From Photobacterium sp. TLY01 (GTDB lineage Bacteria > Pseudomonadota > Gammaproteobacteria > Enterobacterales > Vibrionaceae), in NCBI RefSeq assembly GCF_021432065.1, contig NZ_CP090365.1:1282556-1346555 (forward strand): a stretch of DNA of 64,000 nucleotides. The letters are read 5' to 3'. Within the stretch, counting starts at the first letter, position 1. Each line of letters starts with the position of its first letter. Below are positions 45,470 through 55,402 of the stretch, piece by piece. A program made the position numbers and the translations under genes. The notes below the pieces were generated by a model. That model was given only the letters and a program-made list of their open reading frames with translations. It did not search any database and was not told the origin of the DNA.

Positions 45470-46424
45470 ATTTATCTGGTGGTGGGTGCTCATTTTGCTT
45501 CCGCTGCCTTGGTTTATCTACCGCTTCAGCAAACCGGTTCAACCCGTGGCCGCCATCACATTGCCGGTGCTGCCGGAGAATCTGGTCAAAAAACCGGTTC
45601 GACGCTGGCAAAGCATTCTGGCCCTGCTGTGCTGGATAAGCTTATTAGGGGCACTTGCCAGACCGGTGTGGTTTGGTGATCCCGTTCAGATACAGCCTGA
45701 ACACAGAGACATGCTGCTGGCTGTCGATTTATCCGGTTCCATGTCGATAGAGGATATGGTCGATGGCCAGGGCAACACGATTGATCGCCTGACTGCGGTA
45801 AAACAAGTGGTCACCGACTTCATCAGCAAACGCCAGGGCGACCGGCTGGGCTTAGTGCTGTTCGCCAATCATGCCTACTTGCAAACGCCATTGACCTTCG
45901 ATCTGAACACGGTCAAGCAGCAATTAGGCCGAACTGTTCTCGGGCTGATCGGACAAAGTACCGCCATTGGTGAAGGACTGGGCATCGCGGCCAAAAGCTT
46001 TATCAACAGTGATGCCGAACAGCGTGTGATTATCCTGCTCAGTGACGGGGCAAATACCTCCGGTGTGATCAATCCGCTGGAAGCGGCAAAACTGGCTGCT
46101 GAAAACAAGGTCAGGATATACACAGTCGGCATCGGTGCCGAAGAAATGGTCCAGCGCAGTTTCTTTGGTGATCGTATGGTTAACCCTTCACAGGATTTAG
46201 ACGAGCATGCGCTGACTCAAATTGCGTCACTCACAGGTGGTCAGTATTTCAGAGCAAGAAATCCGCAGGAATTAGCCAGCATTTATCAGTCAATCAATGA
46301 TCTGGAACCTGTCTCAACCGCTCAGCAAACCTGGCGGCCAAGAGAAGAGTTGTTTCGTTTCCCGCTGGCAGGCGCACTACTCTTCAGCGTCTTACTGGCT
46401 ATCCGTTGGAGGCGGTATGGCTGA
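45462..46424 (+). CDS. batA: VWA-domain membrane protein, BatA type
   Basis: 320 residues from ATG 45462. Two helices at the N-terminus (WWWVLILLPLPWFIY and ILALLCWISLLGALARP) precede a VWA domain with a full MIDAS: DLSGSMS for DxSxS, and DGAN later. A third helix (LAGALLFSVLLAI) ends the protein. BatA-like proteins face the periplasm with their VWA domain and work with MoxR, though the target is unknown. It overlaps the neighbouring genes by 8 bases on both sides. Confidence 0.88.
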   Translation: MFEFIWWWVLILLPLPWFIYRFSKPVQPVAAITLPVLPENLVKKPVRRWQSILALLCWISLLGALARPVWFGDPVQIQPEHRDMLLAVDLSGSMSIEDMVDGQGNTIDRLTAVKQVVTDFISKRQGDRLGLVLFANHAYLQTPLTFDLNTVKQQLGRTVLGLIGQSTAIGEGLGIAAKSFINSDAEQRVIILLSDGANTSGVINPLEAAKLAAENKVRIYTVGIGAEEMVQRSFFGDRMVNPSQDLDEHALTQIASLTGGQYFRARNPQELASIYQSINDLEPVSTAQQTWRPREELFRFPLAGALLFSVLLAIRWRRYG

Positions 46425-48360
46425 TTTTACTTTCTTACATCCCTCTTGGTTACTGGCATTGCTTCCGCTAGCTGTCCTTTTACCCTGGCTGGCGCAGCGC
46501 CGTGCGCAGACCGGACTGATTGCTGCGCACCTTCAACCCGAGAATAGACAACCTTCTCAGAAGACCCGGCGATTAGCGCTGCTGCTCCTCAGCGTCGGAT
46601 GGATTTTGGCCGTGGTTGCCATGGCTGGTCCCAGCTGGCAAAAGCAATTGTTACCCGCCTCTCATCTGAGCGGTGCCAGAGTGATTATCATGGATATGTC
46701 AAATTCCATGTACGCGACCGATCTGCCGCCGAACCGTCTGACACAGGCCCGCTACAAAGCGATGGATCTTCTGCCCCACTGGCAGGAAGGCAGCACGGGC
46801 CTGATAGTCTATGCGGGAGATGGCTACATCATCAGCCCGCTCACTGCCGACAGTGCGACACTGAGTCACCTGATCCCCGGCTTATCACCTGCTATCTTAC
46901 CGATACAGGGCAGTAACGCCGCCGCGGGTGTGAAAGCCGCCATTGATTTGCTCATGCAGGCCGGACGCCCGCAAGGCGATCTGATCTTGATCACTGACGG
47001 ACTCAGTGAGAAGGAAGCCAGACAAACCGATCAGTTGCTGAAAGACAAGCAATATCGCTTGTCGATTCTGGCAGTCGCGACCCCGCAAGGAGCTCCGGTC
47101 ACCATGCCAGACGGCCGGCTGTTACAAGATAACCAAGGGAACACAATCGTGAGCAAAATGCATCCCCGGCGGCTCGAAACACTGGCAGCAAACCATGATG
47201 GCATCATGGTGCGATGGCGGGGGAATGATCAGGATATCCTGGCGCTGATTCGGGCAACAACCCATCTCAGCGCGCAGTCAGAACAAGCGCAAGACAAAAC
47301 CATTGAGGAAAAACTCAATGGCGGGTTCTGGTTGTTAATCCCGCTGATCCTGCTCGCGCTGCCCGCCTGTCGCAAAGGTATCGCATTTTCCTGTTTACTG
47401 CTCCTTTTCCTGCCGGTTGAGAAAAGTATGGCGTCCCCCTGGCTGAATCAGGAACAGGCAGCTTATCAACACTATCAGCAACAGGAATACCAGGCAGCGG
47501 CAGAGCTGTTCCAGTCACCTGCCTGGCAAGGCGCAGCCAAATATCAGGCAGGCGATTATGAAGGCGCCATCGAATCCCTCTCAGGTTTAACCGACCCGGC
47601 CTCGCGCTACAACCTCGCCAATGCGTACGCACAAGCTGGCCAGCTGGACAAGGCGCGCGATATCTATCAGGACTTGCTGAGTGCAGATCCGGATAACACA
47701 GATGCAAAAACCAATCTGGATATCGTCGAGCAGCAGCTCAGGCAGCAACAAGCGAACCAGCAAGGCCAGCAAGGCCAGCAAGGCCAGCAAGGCCAGCAAG
47801 GCCAAGACTCGCCTTCCGGGCAACAAGCTGGCAACTCATCCCGTGATAACAGTGAAGGATCGGATTCAGGACAACAGCAATCGAGCCAGCAAAACAGTCA
47901 AACTGGCCAGTCTGACCAGACAGCCTCTGCACCTGCTGGCGGCGCACAGCCAGAAGGTCAGTCACGGCAAGATGAACAAAGCCAGTCGGCGTCGGACCAT
48001 AATAATGAAGGTGCCGCTGAGCCATCCCGTCCTTCGGCTGAGAATCAGCAGTCACCACAAGCGGGAGATCTATCGCAAGCCGGTTCAGATTCAAACCCGG
48101 CCATTTCCCCTGACAGTGAAGGACAGGCACCTATGGCGCCTACTGACGAACAAGCCCAGCCAAACGCTGATCAAAGCGATCAGCCAATAGCCGGTAATAA
48201 TGAGGACAGTGGCGACGAGACCAATGGCCTGAGTGCCAGCCATCCGACATTAAAAAAACTGGAACAAATACCAGACAGCACCCGCGAGCTGCTCAGGGCT
48301 CAGATCATACTTCAGGCGAGAGAAAAGCCAGCGCCGGACGCACCTGAAAATCGTTGGTAG
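46417..48360 (+). CDS. VWA-TPR membrane protein, BatB-BatC fusion
   Basis: 647 residues from ATG 46417 (GGAGG 5 bases upstream). Residues 1-75 hold two helices. A VWA domain follows with MDMSNSM at the MIDAS, a variant of DxSxS that keeps D, S and S, and a helix near 305-325. After a signal-like hydrophobic stretch come TPR repeats (QLDKARDIYQDLLSADPDN) and a long low-complexity tail rich in Gln, Ser and Gly. BatB and BatC are separate in some bacteria; here they are one chain, as in many Vibrio. The tail includes a 9-base tandem repeat. Confidence 0.88.
   Translation: MADFTFLHPSWLLALLPLAVLLPWLAQRRAQTGLIAAHLQPENRQPSQKTRRLALLLLSVGWILAVVAMAGPSWQKQLLPASHLSGARVIIMDMSNSMYATDLPPNRLTQARYKAMDLLPHWQEGSTGLIVYAGDGYIISPLTADSATLSHLIPGLSPAILPIQGSNAAAGVKAAIDLLMQAGRPQGDLILITDGLSEKEARQTDQLLKDKQYRLSILAVATPQGAPVTMPDGRLLQDNQGNTIVSKMHPRRLETLAANHDGIMVRWRGNDQDILALIRATTHLSAQSEQAQDKTIEEKLNGGFWLLIPLILLALPACRKGIAFSCLLLLFLPVEKSMASPWLNQEQAAYQHYQQQEYQAAAELFQSPAWQGAAKYQAGDYEGAIESLSGLTDPASRYNLANAYAQAGQLDKARDIYQDLLSADPDNTDAKTNLDIVEQQLRQQQANQQGQQGQQGQQGQQGQDSPSGQQAGNSSRDNSEGSDSGQQQSSQQNSQTGQSDQTASAPAGGAQPEGQSRQDEQSQSASDHNNEGAAEPSRPSAENQQSPQAGDLSQAGSDSNPAISPDSEGQAPMAPTDEQAQPNADQSDQPIAGNNEDSGDETNGLSASHPTLKKLEQIPDSTRELLRAQIILQAREKPAPDAPENRW
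47761..47805 (+). repeat. in-frame 9-base tandem repeat (CAAGGCCAG)
   Basis: Five uninterrupted copies of CAAGGCCAG (the last ends in A) encode repeated Gln-Gly-Gln inside the VWA-TPR protein. The unit is a multiple of three, so copy-number change by slippage would keep the frame. Confidence 0.9.
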
Positions 48361-48391
48361 CCAAAGTCAGTTACAGAAGCAAGGACTCACA

Positions 48392-50110
48392 ATGCATTCT
48401 AAGTATGTTACTTTTCTTTCCGCATTTTGCCGGACAAAGCTCTGGTTAAGTGTCGTGCTGCTGATTGGCAGCTTGCTCTCTTACTCGGCATATGCCGCCC
48501 AGGTTGTGGCCACGGTGTCATCCGATGAGGTTGGGGTGAATGAAATTTTTGAGCTGACAATCAGCATCGATGACAATGTCAGCGCCAGCGCACTGGACTT
48601 ATCGCCACTCAAAAATGACTTCATTGTCGGCACGACCAGCACCCGTTCCATGAACCGTTTTATTAACGGTTCAGTATCACGACAAACACAATGGCAAGTC
48701 TCCCTCGCAGCCAAAGCCAAAGGTGATTTCACCATTCCGGCTTTTCGGATTGGCGCGTCCGCTTCAGACCCCATCCAGATACACGTCGGTGAGCGCACTG
48801 ATGCGACAGCTCCAACGACGGACCTTGCCATTGAAGTCAGCGGGCGGATGGAAAAAAGCCGTCTTTATGTTGGCGAAAGTCAGATCTACATGGTGCAAAT
48901 CAAACTCGGAGAACAGCTGGAAAAAGCCAGTTTAATCGCCCCTCAGGGCGAAGGACTGGAAGTGATTCAGGTGGGAGATGATCATCAGGCAGACACCGTA
49001 CTGAATGGCAGACGCTACACCATCATTAACCGTAAGTACCGGGTCACAGCGACCAAACCGGGAGATATCACCCTCCAGGGTGCCAAACTTACTGGTACGG
49101 CCTTTAAAAGTAACAGTCGCCAGCGGTTTGGCTTGCGAATCCCTGTCAATATTCAGGCAGAACCCATGCCACTGACTGTGCTGGCGGAACCGGAAGGTTA
49201 TCAGGGGCTGTGGTTACCAACTGCAGATCTTCAGCTGGAACAGACATGGAATCAGGACGAGTCAAACATGAAAGTGGGCGAACCGGTTTCGCGCACCCTG
49301 ACATTGAAAATGAAAGGCACCCCACAAAGCAATCTGCCGGATTTATCCCTGACCTACCCTGACTCAGTCCGGGTATACAGCGAAAAGCCTGTTTACAAAC
49401 AAGAGAATGATTACAGTGTCATGACGCTGAAACAGGTCATCATCCCCCGCCAGAGCGGGACCATTACCCTGCCTTCTCTGACGGTAAACTGGTGGAATAC
49501 CGATAAAGGGGAAAAAGTCACCAGCCAGGTAGACGGGAAAGTGCTCGAGGTTCAGCCAGATTCGACGGCTATCATTCCCGGAGCCACACGTCCATCGGAT
49601 GAACACAGTGCCAGTGCCTCACAAACCAGGGGGATTAACCCACAGGAAAACAATGAAAATCCTGCTGCTGTGGATCATCAGGCTCAGGGCGTTTCTGCCT
49701 GGTGGCCCTGGCTGACACTGGCCGCCACGCTTCTCTGGTTGGTAACGCTGCTGATGTGGCTGAGGAGCAAAAAACAGACGCCATTATCCGCAAACCCTGC
49801 CAGTCCGGCCAGTACCGAGAGTGATGTCACGGACAAACTGATCGCTGCGGTCAAAGCATGCCAGCCCATGCAGGTACAAACTCACTACAATGCCTGGGAT
49901 AAATCGCACCTGACGACGACACACCGGCAGCAGCTGGATCAGGCGGTTAGCGCGATGATGGCGGCCTATTACAGTGAGTCCCCTCAAGCATGGGACAAGC
50001 GTGATCTGCTGGCTCTGCTGCAACACCAGCAGAAAAGTCGTAAAAAGGCGCAAACAGCCAATGGACTGGAGCCTCTGGTACCAGAGATACCGGCGGCAGA
50101 GCGAAAATAA
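48392..50110 (+). CDS. batD: BatD family protein
   Basis: 572 residues. A signal peptide ends near YSAYAA. The periplasmic part begins with AQVVATVSSDEVGVNEIFEL, the BatD opening, and has several immunoglobulin-like beta segments (LKQVIIPRQSGTITLPSLTV). A helix near 430-450 (WWPWLTLAATLLWLVTLLMW) is followed by a cytoplasmic tail of about 110 residues. It closes the MoxR operon, 32 bases after the previous stop, with a terminator behind it. In Bacteroides the Bat set was linked to aerotolerance; its role in Vibrionaceae is unsettled. Confidence 0.88.
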   Translation: MHSKYVTFLSAFCRTKLWLSVVLLIGSLLSYSAYAAQVVATVSSDEVGVNEIFELTISIDDNVSASALDLSPLKNDFIVGTTSTRSMNRFINGSVSRQTQWQVSLAAKAKGDFTIPAFRIGASASDPIQIHVGERTDATAPTTDLAIEVSGRMEKSRLYVGESQIYMVQIKLGEQLEKASLIAPQGEGLEVIQVGDDHQADTVLNGRRYTIINRKYRVTATKPGDITLQGAKLTGTAFKSNSRQRFGLRIPVNIQAEPMPLTVLAEPEGYQGLWLPTADLQLEQTWNQDESNMKVGEPVSRTLTLKMKGTPQSNLPDLSLTYPDSVRVYSEKPVYKQENDYSVMTLKQVIIPRQSGTITLPSLTVNWWNTDKGEKVTSQVDGKVLEVQPDSTAIIPGATRPSDEHSASASQTRGINPQENNENPAAVDHQAQGVSAWWPWLTLAATLLWLVTLLMWLRSKKQTPLSANPASPASTESDVTDKLIAAVKACQPMQVQTHYNAWDKSHLTTTHRQQLDQAVSAMMAAYYSESPQAWDKRDLLALLQHQQKSRKKAQTANGLEPLVPEIPAAERK

Positions 50111-50157
50111 CCAGTTGACCCGTTAAGATACCAGCCCACAGAACCCGTGTTTCATCG

Positions 50158-50183
50158 ATCCTGCCTTCGGGCAGGATTTTTTA
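50158..50183 (+). terminator. terminator of the MoxR-Bat operon
   Basis: ATCCTGCC, loop TTCG, GGCAGGAT, then TTTTTTAT: an 8-base-pair stem capped by a stable UUCG tetraloop. Confidence 0.9.
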
Positions 50184-50440
50184 TTGGCTCACCATGCAGG
50201 GTCTGGAGCAAGGCTCGAGCAATACCGTACTGAACGAAATAAAAGCAGGACTATTGAGCCATCAGTAGATAAATCTTAGTGATAAACCGCTCACAAATAT
50301 CAGCGTTCAGTAACGTTAAAAATGTGTAACCTAAAAGTTTCTAAAAAGAGTAGTGGAAATCCTTCGATTATCCTGTTAAAAAACCTTCCGCAAACAACAT
50401 AAAACGCTTCCACACCAACTCAAAACATTCAGGATGTAGT

Positions 50441-51682
50441 ATGAGTCAACCACAACCATTCCTAGCTAAAATTGCCAATGGCAGTCTGGTTATCCAGATT
50501 CTTATTGGTATCGTGGCAGGTGTCGTCCTAGCCGCTGTCTCAACTGATGCCGCACTGAAAGTCGGTTTCCTGGGCAGCCTGTTCGTCAGTGCTCTGAAAG
50601 CTGTAGCGCCTGTGCTGGTGTTCATTCTGGTTGCATCTTCGATTGCAAATCAGAAAAAAGGCACACATACCAACATGAAGCCCGTCATTATGCTGTACCT
50701 GTTCGGTACACTGATGGCCGCTTTGACTGCCGTGACCATGAGTTTCCTTTTCCCGACGACTTTGACTCTGGACGCCGGTACTGCAAATCAGGCCGCGCCT
50801 GAAGGGATTGCAGAGGTATTGAATACGCTGCTGTTCAAAGTGGTTGATAACCCAATCAACGCGCTGCTGACTGGTAACTACATTGGTATTCTGGCATGGG
50901 CTGTGGGCCTGGGCTTTGCGCTGCATTCAGCATCTGATGCGACCAAACAAGTGTTCCACGATATGTCTAACGGCGTCACACTGATCGTGCGTTTTGTGAT
51001 CCGTCTGGCCCCTATCGGTATCTTCGGTTTAGTCTCACAAACCTTTGCTGAGACAGGCTTCTCTGCGTTGACCAGCTACGCGCATCTGCTGGCTGTTCTG
51101 CTGGGTTCAATGGCGATTATTGCCTTCATCGTTAACCCGGCGATTGTGTACTACAAAACGAAGCAGAACCCATTCCCTCTGGTTCTGAAGTGTATCCGTG
51201 AAAGTGGTATCACTGCCTTCTTTACCCGTAGTTCAGCGGCAAACATCCCGGTGAACATGCAACTGTGTAAAGATCTGGATCTGCACGAAGATACTTACTC
51301 AGTCTCAATTCCTCTGGGCGCGACCATCAACATGGCGGGTGCAGCAATTACCATCACTGTGCTGACGCTGGCTGCTGTACATACGCTGGGGATTCAGGTT
51401 GATCTGGGGACTGCCCTGCTGTTGAGCGTTGTTGCTGCCGTGTCTGCCTGTGGTGCATCCGGCGTTGCCGGTGGCTCTCTGCTGCTGATCCCACTGGCTT
51501 GCAGCCTGTTTGGTGTATCCAACGAAGTTGCGATGCAGGTGGTTGCGATTGGTTTCATCATCGGTGTGATTCAGGATTCAGCTGAAACAGCTCTGAACAG
51601 CTCGACTGACGTTATCTTCACTGCGGCAGCATGCCGTGCTGCAGAAGCGCAGGAAGCTGCTGCTAATCCAGTGAAAGCCTGA
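50441..51682 (+). CDS. sstT: SstT, sodium-coupled serine/threonine symporter
   Basis: 413 residues of the DAACS (dicarboxylate/amino acid:cation symporter) family. It opens [20 protein letters not shown], typical of SstT. The family motifs include a serine-rich hairpin, [20 protein letters not shown], and [20 protein letters not shown] in the cation/substrate site. It imports serine and threonine with Na+ across the inner membrane. It stands alone, bounded by terminators on both sides. Confidence 0.94.
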   Translation: MSQPQPFLAKIANGSLVIQILIGIVAGVVLAAVSTDAALKVGFLGSLFVSALKAVAPVLVFILVASSIANQKKGTHTNMKPVIMLYLFGTLMAALTAVTMSFLFPTTLTLDAGTANQAAPEGIAEVLNTLLFKVVDNPINALLTGNYIGILAWAVGLGFALHSASDATKQVFHDMSNGVTLIVRFVIRLAPIGIFGLVSQTFAETGFSALTSYAHLLAVLLGSMAIIAFIVNPAIVYYKTKQNPFPLVLKCIRESGITAFFTRSSAANIPVNMQLCKDLDLHEDTYSVSIPLGATINMAGAAITITVLTLAAVHTLGIQVDLGTALLLSVVAAVSACGASGVAGGSLLLIPLACSLFGVSNEVAMQVVAIGFIIGVIQDSAETALNSSTDVIFTAAACRAAEAQEAAANPVKA

Positions 51683-51716
51683 GCCTAACGCTCAACGCTT
51701 TTTCTGAGTAACGAAT

Positions 51717-51747
51717 AAAAATGGCGACCCTGAAGGTCGCCATTTTT
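51717..51747. terminator. bidirectional terminator after sstT
   Basis: AAAATGGCGACC, loop CTGAA, GGTCGCCATTTTT: a long stem with A- and T-runs, serving sstT and the convergent small gene. Confidence 0.88.
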
Positions 51748-51780
51748 ATATGAATGACTTTTTCAGCCATACAATACACA

Positions 51781-51972
51781 TCAGTTTTGTAATGTCTCCA
51801 ATTGCTTGTTCAGCGCATCTTTGGCCTCTGCAGCCTGATCACCCATATCTTCAAGCACATCCTGGGCCTCCTCCATCGGGCGTGCATTCATCGCATCTTC
51901 AATCTGATCTTTATAGGTCACACCGATATAAATCCCCAGGCCCACCAGGGCAATCACAATGTATTTCAACAT
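51781..51972 (-). CDS. small membrane-anchored protein of unknown function
   Basis: 63 residues from ATG 51972. One N-terminal helix (LKYIVIALVGLGIYIGVTY) is followed by an acidic helical segment (EEAQDVLEDMGDQAAEAKDA). Similar short proteins are widespread in Vibrio as conserved hypotheticals. The ribosome-binding site is weak (GAG), and the frame stays open far upstream without family-like sequence. Function unknown. Confidence 0.6.
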   Translation of the reverse strand: MLKYIVIALVGLGIYIGVTYKDQIEDAMNARPMEEAQDVLEDMGDQAAEAKDALNKQLETLQN

Positions 51973-52184
51973 AACTATCTCACTGTTCTTTGTGTTCATT
52001 CTCAAGCAGTATACCGCCAGCACAGACCTTAAGCCTGCCATGTCGCTCCCAGAAAACAAGACCGAAGCAAAGATAAGTGACCAAGAATGACCTGCTGCTG
52101 ACAATGGATTCAGGTCGTGGTCAGAGCCTCTCACGCCTCTGGTGCGGGTGATAAACCAAAACTCTGACGCCTGACTCAAAATTG

Positions 52185-52219
52185 TGCACCAACTGATCAG
52201 CCTGCACCATTCGTGGACA
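52185..52219 (+). promoter_or_regulatory. possible NtrC half-sites upstream of urtA
   Basis: TGCACCA occurs at 52185-52191 and 52203-52209. The second reads on as TGCACC-ATTCG-TGGACA, a partial match to the NtrC dyad TGCACC-N5-GGTGCA. The pair lies 130-155 bases before the likely start site, a usual enhancer distance. Confidence 0.4.
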
Positions 52220-52313
52220 GCTCGGTATGATTTCCCCGACATACTTTCATCGCTATCGGAGTAACTGACTGTTTTTCATTGACTCTTTTGATTTTTATCA
52301 GAAGACCTGTTTC

Positions 52314-52329
52314 TGGCCTGCCCCTTGCT
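52314..52329 (+). promoter_or_regulatory. sigma-54-type promoter of the urea operon
   Basis: TGGCCTGCCCCTTGCT has GG and GC exactly 10 bases apart and matches TGGCACG-N4-TTGCW except for two bases in the -24 element. Transcription from about 52340 would leave a 26-base leader with AAGGAG before the urtA ATG at 52366. No better sigma-70 element was seen in this 393-base gap. Confidence 0.6.
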
Positions 52330-52365
52330 TCTGTCAGTGACAACACTAAAAAGGAGCAAAACATC

Positions 52366-53655
52366 ATGGATAAAAAAGCAGTGACACTGAAATGGGCAGC
52401 CCTGGCCGCCTCAATGGCTTTATCTTTCAATACATTAGCCGCAGATGGCACCATCAAAGTCGGCATCCTTCATTCCCTCTCCGGCACCATGGCAATCAGT
52501 GAGACCACGCTTAAAGACACTGTGCTGATGCTGATCGACGAGCAAAATAAAAAAGGCGGCGTTCTGGGTAAAAAGCTGGAGCCTGTTGTTGTCGATCCGG
52601 CCTCTAACTGGCCGCTGTTTGCTGAGAAAGCGCGCGAATTGATCGAGAAAGACAAGGTCGATGTGGTGTTCGGCTGCTGGACATCGGTTTCACGTAAATC
52701 TGTGCTGCCCGTTTTTGAAGAACTCGACAGCCTGCTGTTTTACCCGGTGCAGTATGAGGGAGAGGAATCATCCAAAAACGTTTTCTACACAGGCGCGGCA
52801 CCCAATCAGCAAGCCATCCCAGCCGTTGATTACTTGATGAATGAGATGGGCGTCAAACGCTGGGTGCTGGCCGGCACCGATTATGTCTATCCGCGTACCA
52901 CAAATAAAATCCTGGCGGCTTACCTGAAAGATAAAGGGGTCGCCGACAGTGACATCATGATCAACTATACGCCGTTCGGTTATTCCGACTGGCAGTCCAT
53001 TGTTTCGGATATCAAGAAATTTGGTGCGACCGGTAAGAAAACCGCCGTTGTGTCCACCATCAATGGCGATGCCAACGTTCCCTTCTATAAAGAGCTCGCC
53101 GCTCAGGGCGTTGCAGCGTCCGACATTCCGGTCGTTGCCTTCTCCGTCGGTGAAGAAGAATTATCCGGCATGGATACCTCGTCTCTGGTGGGTCACCTCG
53201 CCGCCTGGAACTACTTCATGAGTGTCGACACAGATCAGAACAACGATTTTGTCGAGAAGTGGCACAAGTTCATCAAAGATGACAAGCGTGTCACCAATGA
53301 CCCGATGGAAGCCTCTTATCTGGGTTTCAACATGTGGGTGAAAGCGGTTGAAAAAGCCGGAACGACTGATGCCGATGCGGTACAAGACGCCATCATTGGC
53401 GTGACTGTCCCGAATCTGACCGGCGGTTACGCCACCATGATGCCCAATCACCACATCACCAAGCCAGTGCTGATTGGCGAAATCCAGGATGACGGTCAGT
53501 TCGTGACCGTGTGGGAAACCAAAGACGTGGTGGCCGGTGACGCCTGGTCCGATTTTCTGCCCGGCTCAAAAGACTTGTTCGCCAGCTGGGAAAAACCCAT
53601 GTCCTGCGGCAGCTTCAATGTTGTCTCTGGCAAATGTGCGGGCAGCAACGAATAA
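52366..53655 (+). CDS. urtA: UrtA, urea ABC transporter substrate-binding protein
   Basis: 429 residues from ATG 52366, with AAAGGAG upstream. The signal peptide ends near SFNTLAADG. The mature protein begins TIKVGILHSLSGTMAISETT, typical of UrtA/FmdD-type periplasmic receptors. WTSVSRKSVLPVFEELDSLL and YPVQYEGEESSKNVFYTGAA are conserved around the urea site. It captures urea in the periplasm and hands it to UrtBC. First gene of urtABCDE. Confidence 0.95.
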   Translation: MDKKAVTLKWAALAASMALSFNTLAADGTIKVGILHSLSGTMAISETTLKDTVLMLIDEQNKKGGVLGKKLEPVVVDPASNWPLFAEKARELIEKDKVDVVFGCWTSVSRKSVLPVFEELDSLLFYPVQYEGEESSKNVFYTGAAPNQQAIPAVDYLMNEMGVKRWVLAGTDYVYPRTTNKILAAYLKDKGVADSDIMINYTPFGYSDWQSIVSDIKKFGATGKKTAVVSTINGDANVPFYKELAAQGVAASDIPVVAFSVGEEELSGMDTSSLVGHLAAWNYFMSVDTDQNNDFVEKWHKFIKDDKRVTNDPMEASYLGFNMWVKAVEKAGTTDADAVQDAIIGVTVPNLTGGYATMMPNHHITKPVLIGEIQDDGQFVTVWETKDVVAGDAWSDFLPGSKDLFASWEKPMSCGSFNVVSGKCAGSNE

Positions 53656-53735
53656 ACCACTGACCCGCATCACTCAGTCGTCCGGCCCGGATTGCCGGAC
53701 GATTGGATCCGTTCCTGCATTCACGGACGACACTC

Positions 53736-55388
53736 ATGACGAAACAACAACTGCCTGGACGGCTGACTTTGTTCCAGGCTTACATCGCTTATATTCGACA
53801 ACTGCTGATACTGTTGATTTGCTTACCTGCTCTGGTATCGACGGCTTACGCCAGTTCAGTCAGCAACTTCACTGATGTGGAAAACAGCTTCGCCCAACGC
53901 AATTTCGATCGCAAAGCTGAAGCCATTGAATGGTTGATTGCGCAGCACCATCCGCAAACCAAAACCATGCTCAATGGCCTGCTCGATCGCACACTTGCTT
54001 ACCAAAAAGGCACGCATGCTTTGGTGTTGTTACAGGATAACAACAATGCGTTACGACTGAGCAGCAATGAAGCGGTGAGTCTTGATAATCCACGTGATTA
54101 TAAAAAAGTGGTCATCAATAATGCGCTGCGCACTTTGATTCAACGGCGGCTTTCCACCCTCGATGTGAGCAGCACTGATCCGTCTGTCCGATTAGCAGCC
54201 GTCAAGGCGCTGACAGGCAACACCGAGCCGGACATCCTTAAGGCGCTTCGCCTGCAGCTGAACCAGGAAACCAGCCCAGAAATCAAAGCGGCCATCAACC
54301 TGACGCTCGACATCGCCAGACTGGGCCAGGCCGCTGACGATAAAGCCAGCCAGCTGGCCTTGATTCAGTCGCTGTCCGATGCTGCACACCCTGCCGCGCA
54401 ACGCGCCCTGGCAAAAGCCGAAACCGTTGCAAAAGATCCCGAGATTCACGGCGCACTGACACGAGCTCTCAGCGCCTACGAGCAGCGGCAACGCGTCTAC
54501 AACGGTGTTGAAACCCTGTATTTCGGGTTGAGCATGGGTTCGGTGCTGGTGCTGGCCGGTATTGGTCTGGCCATCACTTTCGGCGTCATGGGGGTGATCA
54601 ATATGGCCCATGGCGAGCTGATTATGCTGGGTGCGTATACGACCTATGTGCTGCAACTACTCATGCCCCAGCATACGGCACTGGCCCTGATCCTTGCCAT
54701 TCCGGCGGCTTTTGTGGTGTCGGGACTTGTTGGTGTCGCAATTGAACGCAGTGTGATTCGTTTTCTCTACGGCCGCCCTTTGGAAACCCTGCTGGCCACA
54801 TTCGGCATCAGCCTGATCCTGCAACAAGCCGTTCGCAGTATTTTTTCTCCGCTGAACCGCTCAGTGACGACCCCGGATTTCATGAGTGGAATGCTGGAAA
54901 TCACCCCCATGCTCAGCCTGACCTGGAACCGACTGATCATCATCGCTTTCTGTATTCTGATCTTTACCCTGTTGCTGCTGGTGCTGAAAAAAACCTCACT
55001 CGGCCTGCAGGTTCGTGCCGTCTCGCAAAACAGAGGCATGGCCCGGGCGATGGGCGTCCGCTCTGAATGGGTCGATGCCATGACGTTCGGACTGGGATCC
55101 GGTGTTGCCGGGATTGCCGGGGTCGCGCTTTCCCAGTTGACGAATGTCGGACCCAACATGGGCCAAAGCTACATCATTGATTCCTTCATGGTGGTGGTGT
55201 TTGGCGGTGTCGGCAACCTGTGGGGCACCTTGGTTGCCGGCCTCAGCCTGGGCATTTTCAACAAGATCCTCGAGCCCTGGGCCGGTGCCGTGCTGGCGAA
55301 AATCCTGGTGCTGGTTTTTATCATTCTGTTTATTCAAAAACGCCCGCGTGGCCTGTTCCCGCAACGCGGCAGAGCCGTTGAAGGATAA
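53736..55388 (+). CDS. urtB: UrtB, urea ABC transporter permease
   Basis: 550 residues from ATG 53736. A signal-like helix and about 230 residues of extracytoplasmic, helix-rich sequence (RRLSTLDVSSTDPSVRLAAV) come first, an arrangement normal for UrtB. A LivH-type permease domain follows (ITFGVMGVINMAHGELIMLG), with about eight helices and the late GVGNLWGTLVAGLSLG. It forms the inner-membrane channel with UrtC. The ribosome-binding site is weak, suggesting coupling to urtA. Confidence 0.94.
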   Translation: MTKQQLPGRLTLFQAYIAYIRQLLILLICLPALVSTAYASSVSNFTDVENSFAQRNFDRKAEAIEWLIAQHHPQTKTMLNGLLDRTLAYQKGTHALVLLQDNNNALRLSSNEAVSLDNPRDYKKVVINNALRTLIQRRLSTLDVSSTDPSVRLAAVKALTGNTEPDILKALRLQLNQETSPEIKAAINLTLDIARLGQAADDKASQLALIQSLSDAAHPAAQRALAKAETVAKDPEIHGALTRALSAYEQRQRVYNGVETLYFGLSMGSVLVLAGIGLAITFGVMGVINMAHGELIMLGAYTTYVLQLLMPQHTALALILAIPAAFVVSGLVGVAIERSVIRFLYGRPLETLLATFGISLILQQAVRSIFSPLNRSVTTPDFMSGMLEITPMLSLTWNRLIIIAFCILIFTLLLLVLKKTSLGLQVRAVSQNRGMARAMGVRSEWVDAMTFGLGSGVAGIAGVALSQLTNVGPNMGQSYIIDSFMVVVFGGVGNLWGTLVAGLSLGIFNKILEPWAGAVLAKILVLVFIILFIQKRPRGLFPQRGRAVEG

Positions 55389-55402
55389 GAAAAGGATTCA
55401 TT

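Noticed and set aside
48121..48130. GGACAGGCAC inside the VWA-TPR gene tail
   Set aside because: It lies in a Gln/Gly-rich low-complexity stretch where such bases are expected by codon use; it lacks the flanking repeat bases.
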